Positions 1-9,917 of a DNA stretch of 64,000 nucleotides are shown here, piece after piece. The stretch spans positions 19,498,470 to 19,562,469 of the forward strand of contig NC_029521.1 in the NCBI RefSeq assembly GCF_001577835.2, given 5' to 3'. Below the pieces are notes generated by a model. It was not told the DNA's origin. It saw nothing but the letters and a program-made list of their open reading frames with translations, and ran no database searches. The translations under genes and the position numbers were made by a program. Numbering within the stretch: position 1 is the first letter of the stretch; each line of letters begins with the position of its first letter. This DNA is from Coturnix japonica (taxonomy: Eukaryota; Chordata; Aves; Galliformes; Phasianidae).

Positions 1-35
1 TGTGTCTCCCACTGTGGAAATGAGCCAAACATCCT

Positions 36-445
36 TTTATTAAAAAAAAAAAAACAAACACCTTTATTGGATGCTCTTAAAAAGTTTCCCTGGGGAATGC
101 TTAGGGGGCAGGTAAGCCATCCTTTGCCCCTTGCCCTGTCATTGAGCCACACCGGGCCCTGTGCTGGCCCATACTGATGCGTAGAGAGGAAAGTACCTTC
201 ATTGAGACTGGGGAGCAGCTGTTTTGCCCCCCTCCCCAGGGCTGCCTGCAGCCACTGAGGTGCTAATAGAGCAGGCAACCAGGCCTTGACTGAAGTTCTA
301 CTTCCCAGAGCTCTGACTCTGGTAAGAGGTGTGTGCCAGCACCTGCCTTCCACCAGCCACTTGGGCCAAACTGAGCCGTGGTTGTGGAGTGGGTTCCCTG
401 TGTGCTCCCCTGCCAGCGGGGAGGGACTGCCGCAGCACCCGGGCC
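36..445 (-). other. ZDHHC16: ZDHHC16 3' UTR with two tandem poly(A) signals
   Basis: On the minus strand the stop codon (446-448) is followed by about 380 nt without further coding signs. Two AATAAA hexamers follow (plus-strand tttatt at 63-68 and 36-41), so cleavage is expected near the left edge of the window. In human the neighbouring gene MMS19 ends tail to tail with ZDHHC16. Its end would lie just left of the window, but nothing of it can be recognised here. Confidence 0.7.
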
Positions 446-3400
446 TCAGATGGCCAGGAGTGGTGTGCGCTGCTTGGTCATGCAGGGAGGCAGCTCCCAG
501 CTCAGGCCTGTTCCATGGGGCAAGTGAGGAGAGGGCAGCAGGACACGGGTGAGCCAGTGCCTGTGGGGAGAGAAGCAAAGCCTGCAACAAAAAGCTGAAG
601 TAGTGGTACCACAGAGTGGAGCCAGGGCTGGCCCTCAGCTGCCACAACACCTGGGAGAGGTGTACAGCAGTACTGACTCAGCCAGATCTTGGCAAAGCTG
701 AGGCAGTTGGAGGTTGCGCTACAGCTGGCCCAAAAATTGGTCTGGGTCCTCTGAGCCCTGTACAGCTGGTTTTCATAGTTTCATAATTTCGTGCGGGTTG
801 GAAGGGACTTTAGAGATCATCGAGTCCGGCCCCCGGGATTCGAGCCTCTGTGTAGCAGAGCGGCACTTCTACCACTTGCGCCACAGGGGGGATTCGAACT
901 CCGGGCCCCAGTGTTGCATGGCGGCATCTTTAACCACTGCGCCACCGGGGCACACTTGGTTCCTGGGTCCCAGAACCTTCGTGCTTTACCTTGGCACGTC
1001 CACTCCCAGAAACACCTTCCAGTTATCCCAGCTGCCGTAACTGTAGGGGTTTCTGAACACCTGTGGGCCAGGGAGATGCACATCAAGTCTGGCTCTGCCT
1101 GGCTGGCCCTCCCACCCTGGGGGCTGTGCTTACCTTGCCTTTCTTCTGCAGGCGCTGCCTCTCCTTCTTATTGATGTGCCTCTCAATGCTGGTTTCCCCA
1201 CGGGTGATGAGGGCAGCATGCCACACTGTGAGGGCACCCAGGGCCAATGCTACTGAGCTGGGGACAAGCCACAGTAGAGCAAAGCTAGAGCAAAGCAGCC
1301 TAGCCCAGGGAAGGTGGCATAGAAGGAGCAGCACAGCAGTGCTGCAGCAGACCCCACTGCTTCCCCCCAGCATCCTCCCAGCCTCTGTAACCCCATTATT
1401 ACCTGCACAGGACCCAGAGGTAGACCACACTTTTGTGGAAAGCTCGCTGGCGGAAGGAGAAGGTGGGTGGTGGGGTCTGGTAATACGTCTGAAAAAGGAC
1501 AGAGCGGGACGTTACCAGAATGCTTTATAGTGTGAAGCCACGCAGGGAGTGCAGTGCTCCTTTGATCAAGGAATCAGGCAGTTAGAAAGGACTGGCACCA
1601 GAACCAACACAACAGCTAGGGTAAGTGGGAGGCAGCCAAAGAGCCACAAGACAGGTAGACACCAGTTGAGAGCTGGCATATGAGTGACAAGCAGTGTGCT
1701 GGAGCTCAGGGAGCAGGTCACTGCACCACATAGGAGATGATGCTCAGGGTGAGATGTGTACATGATGCTGCTGCAGCTTCCCCAGGAGAGCAGAGTCTAA
1801 GTAGCACATGCCAAATGTTGGCCTGGCCCCAATGCTGCTGCTGCCACCAGGCAAAGCCACCGAAAGCTTGGTATGTGGGGAAGCAAACCCAAAACTGCTG
1901 GAGGCTGTGCCTGTAGCAGAGCTGCCCAGGCAGCCCTAGCTCTGTGACTCATGAGACAAGCATGGGGGCTTGTTTTTGCCAAGGGCTGCATTTTGAGAGA
2001 CAGCCCGCAGGGCAGCTCTGCTCCACGCTGCCTGGAGCAGTTGGGGAGCAGGGATGTCCCACCTGGTTGGCGGCCACCTGCAGTCTCTCCTTCTCAAGCA
2101 GTTTCATTCTCTATGGGGATGGAAAACACAGGGCACCAGTTACATGGCTCAGAGGAAAGGGCCCTTCCTCTCAAACCTCACAGGACTAGGGCAGCAGGGG
2201 CCTCACAGGAGGAGGGAGAGAAGCAAAGTCAGTACAATGCTAGCGCTGGTTCAGCCTTGTTCTGCGAGCTCAGCCTGGGGAGACCAGGCAGCCTCTGAGT
2301 ATGCCAGCACTTCCTCTCCTGGGGCAGGTGGGGGCCTTAGGTCTGCCTACTCACCTCAATAGCTGCATATGCATCCCGGAACATGTCCCAGCCACTGATG
2401 CTGCAGTAGATGCAGCCCATGGTCATGAAGAGGCAGAAGGAGAAGAAGTAGCGGTGGTTGTAGTGCCCAACACAGTTGTTGAGCCAGGCTGCCTCTGAGG
2501 TTAAAGGTGTGTAACTGTGATGGTTGCTAGTCCAAACCCACCCCAGCTAGTCTCCCTGAACCCTTCCCTGCACTGGGCGACTTGGGACAGAATTGGAGCA
2601 GGGAGAGGAGGAGGAAGCAGGGCTGGCTCCTCAGGAGAGTGCAGTGAGTTAGTACTGCAGAAGGATACGGCAGTGGTGGTCCATCTTCAGCACACACCTG
2701 GGAGGGAGGAGAGCACAAGTGTGAGTGTGAATTGCAAGCACCATGTCTGCGAGGGGGCAGCCAGCCACCTCAGCCCGTCATGCTGGGCTAGAGGCAGGTA
2801 AAAAGCCAACAGAGCAGAGAGGAAGGGGCCCATCTCTCATGACATATGGTGGGGAAGGAGAGGCATCCTGCCCCAGGTAGCAAAGGCACTACCTGATATG
2901 GTGGGGAGGTTGGGGAACATTACCTGTTGCAGATGCTGCAGTGGTGGGTGCGAGCCGGCTTGGGGGCAATGCATTTCCTGCAGATGGAGACGCCAGTGAG
3001 GTCGTTCTTGGCCTGTACATACATCAGAAAAGAGCATGTGCTCCCAAGCCCCCACACCGTCCCCTGCTCCCCATGTGTTCACCACACTCCCCCAAGCCTG
3101 TCTCCCCTCCTAGCCCCCATCTGGAGGAGGCCTCCTGCAATGATACCAACAGTGATCAGCTGTACCTAGTGCCCAGCTGCAAGAGGCTGTGCTGCTCATT
3201 GGTGCCCAGGCTCAGCCTCACCTGCGGTGGGTACCCAGGAGAAGTGGTGATGGCCTTGTAATAGTGGAAGACTATCATGATGAGGTTCCAGTGTCCGTAA
3301 GCAAGATGCCAGCAGATCCACGCAGGTGTGTATGTCTGCAGGATGAGGGGCAGCAGGCAGATGTATACGATGGCCACAATGGAGCTTGTCAAGCCTATCA

Positions 3401-3786
3401 CCAGTGCCACAAACACCTAAAGGAAAGGGGCTTGGGTCAGTGGAGTGTGCAGAACCTGCCCCATGCTGGCGTCTTCGCTCCCTCCCTAGGACTCGGTGTC
3501 CCCAGCAGCATGAACCGCCCCAAACCCCCCTCGCAATGGAGGTACTCACCACACCAAACCAGCGGGTGACGTGGTCCACCAGCCAGTAGATGGGCTCAAA
3601 GAGGGAGTCGAGCACCACGTCGCCGTTGGTGAAGGAATTGTAGAGCAGGGAGCGGAGGCAGAGGTGCCCATAGTGCCACAGCTGCCCTGCCTGCCGAACC
3701 AGCTTAAAGCGCCGCCGCCGGCCCAGCCGCAGGCACTTGAGGAGCAGGCGCATCACCGCCGCAAACATCCGCTGCCGGCTCCTCAT
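446..3786 (-). CDS. ZDHHC16: ZDHHC16, DHHC-type protein S-palmitoyltransferase (10 coding exons)
   Basis: Membrane palmitoyltransferase that transfers palmitate to protein cysteines, acting at ER/Golgi membranes (family knowledge). Coding exons in reading order: 3786-3550, 3416-3222, 3012-2924, 2697-2669, 2488-2355, 2110-2063, 1488-1403, 1257-1134, 1060-990, 560-446. They sum to 1,128 nt (375 aa plus stop), against 377 aa in human. Hydrophobic segments appear in the second exon (FVALVIGLTSSIVAIVYICL) and the eighth. The third exon carries the zinc-binding ARTHHCSICNR part of the cysteine-rich domain. The 29-nt fourth exon encodes the catalytic DHHC, and the intron after it is U12-type. The C-terminal tail contains ERHINKKERQR and GSWDNWKVFLGVD. 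The start at 3786 follows a splice acceptor at 3803-3805, so the first exon is probably non-coding (about 4955-5045). Shares a promoter with EXOSC1. A SINE lies in the last intron. Identification is very secure. Confidence 0.96.
773..951 (-). mobile_element. tRNA-derived SINE with two tandem tRNA-like heads and a CR1 3' tail
   Basis: Read on the minus strand from 951, a first tRNA-like unit has an A-box-like TGGCGCAGTGGTTAA and a B box GTTCGAATCCC. A second unit follows at once, with TGGCGCAAGTGGTAG and GCTCGAATCCC. The element then ends in a sequence typical of CR1 LINE 3' ends (GGACTCGATGATCTC, then CCCTTCCAACCC) and two degenerate copies of the 8-bp CR1 terminal repeat (AAATTATG, AAACTATG). 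The 5' end GCCCCGG is complementary to the CCGGGGG at the end of unit two. It lies in the last ZDHHC16 intron, 38 bp from the 990-1060 exon, in the gene's own orientation. CR1-tailed tRNA SINEs are known from some birds; the two-headed structure is what I read here. Family name and copy number are unknown to me. Confidence 0.8.
2489..2668 (-). other. ZDHHC16: U12-type (minor spliceosome) intron of ZDHHC16
   Basis: The 5' splice site reads GTATCCTT (2668-2661 on the minus strand), an exact match to the U12-type donor consensus. A branch-site-like CCTTTAAC lies at 2507-2500, about 12 nt before the exon, and there is no long polypyrimidine tract. The 3' end is AG. The intron falls one base into the codon after the catalytic cysteine (DHHC followed by P-W). 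All other ZDHHC16 introns have ordinary GT-AG donors. Confidence 0.85.
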
Positions 3787-3815
3787 CCCTGCTGCTCCGA
3801 ACCTGCGGGGAAGGG

Positions 3816-3934
3816 GCTGGATGTGGGCAGATGCTGGGTGTGGGCAGATGCTGGGTGTGGGCAGATGCTGGGTGTGGGCAGATGCTGGATGTGGGCAGAT
3901 GCTGGATGTGGGCAGATGCTGGGTGTGGGCAGGC
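3816..3934. repeat. 17-bp minisatellite, seven copies
   Basis: Seven uninterrupted units of GCTGGRTGTGGGCAGAT (R = A or G; the last unit ends GC) occupy 119 bp of the ZDHHC16 5' intron, 14 bp upstream of its first coding exon's splice acceptor. Units 1, 5 and 6 carry A and units 2, 3, 4 and 7 carry G at the variable site. The tract creates long spurious open frames on both strands. Confidence 0.97.
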
Positions 3935-4954
3935 CAGGTGTCAGGCTGCACGGCGGGGCAGGGCTCCTTCACCCTGCGCAGGATGCGGAGCAGAAGCGGG
4001 TGGCGCTGAGCCCAAAGGGATGCTGCGCTCCCGAGCTCTGTGTGCGGAGGGGGGACACGGGGCTGTCAGGCTCCGCGCCTGACCTCGGGTGCTCCCTGCT
4101 CCCATCTCGTCTTTCCCACAGGGGAGGGGGTTGGGGAGCGACACGGAGAGTCTGACTCAGAGGAAACTGGAGACGGTGAGGGCACATGGGGCGAAGAGCT
4201 CATTCCAGGGCAGGGAACGCTCCAAACCCACGGGGATCCCCTCAGCAGCCTTTGCTAATGGATTCGGGAGTGAGGGAGCCCGCACAAAACACGTGCCCTG
4301 TTCCTCACACCCAGCAGCACCTGGACGGCTCTTCCTTTTGCCTCAGCCCCGGACCAAGCTGCAGAGCCCATCGCACACCGACCCCAGCAGCTCCCCGGAC
4401 AGTGCCACGCTGCGCTGTGCCAGGCCGAGCTGCGGGCACTCGGACAGCAGAGGGACGCACCGAGCCCTCGTCCTCCCGCTGAGCCTCTTATCCCACCCGA
4501 GGGCCGCGATGGGAGCGAGGAGGAACCCGAGCCGGGCCCGAAATGAGGCAAACGATCCGCCGGGTCAGGGCCCCCGGGCCATCAATATTAACGGCACGGC
4601 CGGCCCGGGATGCGGCCAAGGCACGAACCGAGCGCTCCGCTCGGCACCGCGCCAGGCAGCGGCACGGCCCAGCGCCAACACACGGCCCGGGAACACAGAG
4701 CGAGCGGCCGGCACACGGCGGGACCGGCACAACCGGCACAACCGGCACACGGCGGGACCGGGACACAGCGGTACCGGCACGGCCGCACGGCGGGTGATGA
4801 GCTCCCGCTCCCGGTGACCCCGTGCTGGGCTCAGGGCTGCCCTCGGCCGTGCCAGCCGGTCACGCCGCCCCAAGGCCGCGGGCCCGCCCCGCTCCGTGCC
4901 CCGCTCCCCGCCCCGCCGCACCCATCCCGTTCCCGTTCCCGTTCCCGCTCGCAC
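3935..4954. other. ZDHHC16 5' intron outside the minisatellite, CpG-rich towards its distal end
   Basis: About 1 kb of intron between the putative non-coding first exon and the coding start. GC content and CpG density rise from about 4300. Around 4712-4790 there is imperfect repetition of GGCACAACC/GGCACACGGC units, and at 4926-4945 a short run of GTTCCC units. Long open frames here reflect the scarcity of stops in GC-rich DNA; none resembles a protein family. Confidence 0.6.
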
Positions 4955-5221
4955 CTGCCGCCCGCTCCCCGCCGCCCGCCGCCATGCCCGGTTCCCGCCG
5001 CCCTCACGGCACCGGGCAGCGCCCGCCGCCCCGCGCCTGCGCACTGAGCACAGCGGGCAGGGCCGGCACGAGGCGCCGCACTACGACTCCCAGCGGGCCG
5101 CGCGACACCGCCGCTCCCTGAGGTTAAAAGAGAACCAATAGGTATGCCGCTTACATCGCGGCCCCGTCGCTGAGAGCCAATAGGAGGAGGGTTCTTTGCG
5201 GGCTCACGCGCGACGCTGAAC
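4955..5221. promoter_or_regulatory. Bidirectional CpG-island promoter of ZDHHC16 (leftwards) and EXOSC1 (rightwards)
   Basis: Head-to-head starts are separated by about 0.2 kb. A minus-strand donor (GTGCGAG) at 4954 bounds a likely non-coding ZDHHC16 exon. Visible elements are: an NRF1-like CGCGCCTGCGCA at 5032-5043 (one mismatch to the consensus); ACTACGACTCCCAGC at 5080-5094, resembling the ZNF143/SBS motif; and two CCAAT boxes (about 5135-5139 and 5177-5181) roughly 42 bp apart and upstream of the EXOSC1 ATG. No TATA box is evident. Exact transcription starts are not visible. Confidence 0.75.
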
Positions 5222-6721
5222 ATGGCGCCACCAGCTCGGTACTGCGTGCCCGGTAAGTGCGGGGCGGGCGGCGGGGGGGGACGGGCCGGTAAGTGCGGGA
5301 CCGGTGCTGAGCGAGCGACCCGCAGGAGAACGGCTGTGCGGAGCGGACGGAAACGCGGCGGGGAGCGGCACCTACGTGCGGAACGGCAACATCTTCGCTG
5401 CGCTGAGCGGATGCGTGCGGCGCTGCGAGCGGGACGGGGCGGTGAGAGCACGGCGGGGAACGGGAAACGGGGCGGGACCGGGCTGAGACCGGGTGTGTGT
5501 GTGTGTCTATGTGTGTGTGTGTGTGTCTGTGTGTGTGTCTGTGTGTCTATCCATCTGTCTGTGCCCCGCAGCTGCCCGTGGTGTCGGTGGTGCGGGATGC
5601 AGAGGCGCAGCTGCTGCCCGACGTGGGCTCCGTGGTGACGTGTAAGGTGGGTGCCGCTGTCCCCACGTGTCCCCGCGGCCGGGGCCGTGTGCTCGGCTCA
5701 CGGAGCTCCGGACGGACGGCGGCGGACACTCAAGGAGCCGCCCGGCCCGGCCCGGCCCACGCTGCGCGGGCGCTGAGTGCCCGCCGCCCGTTGGTGCAGG
5801 TGTGCAGCATCAACTCCCGGTTTGCCAAAGTGAACATCCTGTACGTTGGCTCCACGCCGCTGAAATCCACCTTCCGTGGCACCATACGGTAGGGAAAGGG
5901 CAGGGGGCACACTGCGCGGTGCCTGCCTGCTGCGAGGACAGCTGCGTGGATGCATCTAGCGAGGCCTGGCTGCCGTCCAGGGAGGCCGGGGCAGCTCCTC
6001 CTGGCTCTCTCTGGTATCACATTCCTGTGTCTGCTTTTCTAGGAGGGAAGACATTCGAGCTACTGAAAAGGATAAGGTCAGCGGGGCACTGCTGGGTACA
6101 GTGCTGTTACAGCTTCCCCCTGTCCAGCTCCCCTCGTGCTGCTGCCCATGGGGTGCCTATCGAGCAGTACCTGCGCTCTCCATGCACTCCTGTCCACTCC
6201 CTCCCACGTAGGTAGAAGTCTACAAGAGTTTCCGCCCCGGTGACATAGTCCTGGCCAAAGTCGTATCCTTTCCCATCGCAGTGGGAGGGCCCACGGGCCT
6301 GGAGGGTTTGTGCTGGGCTATAGAGGCAGGGAGTCTTTCCCTTAACACAAACCTAACCAGATCTCGCTGGGGGATGCACAGTCCAACTACCTGCTGAGCA
6401 CGGCAGAGAACGAGCTGGGTGTGGTGGTGGCACGCAGCGACGCAGGTAGGAATCCTCATCTCCATGTGAGGAACAGCCAGTGCAGCATGGGGAGCAAACA
6501 CCCTCCTTTCCTCCCACTGCTGAGCCTCAGGGGCTGCACGAGGAGGCTTTGGGCTGCTGGGGCTGGGCAGTGTGACAAAGCAGGAAGGGATCTGCTAACT
6601 GAGGATGCCTGCAGGGGTGCAGATGGTGCCTATCAGCTGGTGTGAGATGCAGTGCCCACAGACGCACACCAAGGACTTCCGTAAGGTGGCCCGTGTGCAG
6701 CCTCAGTTCCTGCAGACATAG
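5222..6721 (+). CDS. EXOSC1: EXOSC1 (CSL4), cap subunit of the RNA exosome (8 exons)
   Basis: Non-catalytic S1-domain cap protein of the nuclear and cytoplasmic RNA exosome, which processes and degrades RNA 3' to 5'. Exons: 5222-5252, 5326-5441, 5572-5646, 5800-5888, 6043-6076, 6212-6262, 6361-6445, 6615-6721. They sum to 588 nt, giving 195 aa, the human length. The N-terminal domain starts MAPPARYCVPG. The S1 fold spans roughly residues 65-145 (VTCKVCSINSRFAKVNILYV to FRPGDIVLAKV). The C-terminal part has SWCEMQCP and ends QPQFLQT. The start lies 40 bp after a CCAAT box and matches the family N-terminus. Head to head with ZDHHC16 and tail to tail with PGAM1. Intron 6 is U12-type. A GT microsatellite ends against exon 3. 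Confidence 0.97.
5492..5562. repeat. GT/TG microsatellite in EXOSC1 intron 2
   Basis: About 70 bp of GT dinucleotides with interspersed TCTATG and TCTGT interruptions. The tract ends about 10 bp before the exon 3 acceptor (exon starts 5572), so its length could influence splicing of exon 3. Confidence 0.95.
6263..6360 (+). other. EXOSC1: U12-type (minor spliceosome) intron of EXOSC1
   Basis: The donor GTATCCTT at 6263-6270 is a perfect U12-type 5' splice site. The branch region TTCCCTTAAC at 6337-6346 closely matches the U12 branch consensus and sits about 15 nt from the AG at 6360, the spacing expected for this class. The intron is only 98 nt. It joins the VLAKV and ISLGDAQSNYLL segments of the S1 region in phase 0. 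Confidence 0.88.
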
Positions 6722-6822
6722 CAGCCTCCTCAGGGGTACAGGGACCCCAGGAAAGAGAGCTGCTATGGTGGGGTCCAGCATCTTCCATACAGCAGGATGG
6801 GTTTTGTATTTGTGCTGTAAGT

Positions 6823-6832
6823 AATAAATAAA
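6823..6832 (+). terminator. EXOSC1: EXOSC1 poly(A) signal (two overlapping AATAAA)
   Basis: AATAAATAAA at 6823-6832, about 100 nt after the stop codon. A T-rich and then TGTGTT-containing stretch follows at 6838-6860, fitting a downstream element. Implies a very short 3' UTR. Confidence 0.85.
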
Positions 6833-6845
6833 CGTGGTTTTTTTG

Positions 6846-7323
6846 AGAGCTCTGTGTTCTGCTCAGTCACTGCCCGCAGGGGTTGCTCTGGCTGCCTGTA
6901 GCCCTTCTGCTCTGGAGCTGCTGGAGGGGGCTGTTTCTCCCATCAGTGTGGGAGTGAGAAAGTCTGTTCCTGTCCTGGGGAGCAGCGAGGCTTTGAGGCT
7001 TAGTGGTACATAGCACCATCTATGGCTGCTGTGCTCATCCCCAGGATGGCTTATCACCTCAGGCCATACATGCCCTTTGTTAGGCAGAGGTGTGGCACAG
7101 CCCAGAGCCCATAAAGCACTGCAGTGAATCACTCTTTGCAGCGAGGATTGCAGAACTGTGCTTTGCTGTGCAGTCTGAGCACCTTCTGCACCCACAAGTC
7201 AGCAGCAACTTGCGCATCACAGACACGTGGTGGTGCAGGAAATGCGGTGCTAGGCAAAGTGGGAGCTCCACGTGGCGCAGTGGCACAAGGAAACGCTGAC
7301 ATTTAATTATTGCATATTCATCT
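6846..7323. other. Intergenic spacer between convergent EXOSC1 and PGAM1
   Basis: About 480 bp between the two facing poly(A) signals. Unique sequence of ordinary composition; no gene, repeat or RNA gene recognised. Confidence 0.6.
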
Positions 7324-9631
<2,308 letters not shown>

Positions 9632-9917
9632 GGCAGCTGGAGCTCTACAACCACCCCGCTCCTCCCGCTGCCGCCGCCGCACGCAACTGACCCGCCCCAC
9701 GCCGCCCCGCGCCGGGCAGTGCGAGGCGCGCATGCGCAGCCCGAGGGAGGCGGCGGGCGGCGGAGCACGTAGCGCATGGCGGGGCCGCGAAGGGCGGCGC
9801 GACCTTCGGGCGGTGACGTCACCGCGGTGCGGGCGTCGCTGCCCTCACTGCAAATGGCGGCGGGCGCCGGAAGCGGAAGTACGGCGGGAAGGGGCGGCAC
9901 GTGGAGCCGGGACCGGC
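9632..9917. promoter_or_regulatory. Bidirectional promoter of PGAM1 (leftwards) and RRP12 (rightwards)
   Basis: The 286 bp between the two start codons are extremely CpG-rich. Visible sites are a perfect palindromic NRF1 motif CGCGCATGCGCA at 9727-9738, a full cAMP-response palindrome TGACGTCA at 9814-9821, a YY1-like AAATGGCGGC at about 9852-9861, and tandem ETS cores in CCGGAAGCGGAAGT at about 9867-9880. No TATA box. This fits a housekeeping promoter serving glycolysis on one side and ribosome biogenesis on the other. Confidence 0.85.

Noticed and set aside
1-60. 3' end of MMS19 at the left edge
   Set aside because: Expected from human synteny, but no coding sequence or plus-strand poly(A) signal can be recognised.
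4089-4817. 242-codon open frame in the ZDHHC16 5' intron
   Set aside because: Lies over CpG-island and short tandem repeats; translation is Arg/Pro/Ala/Gly-rich without domain.
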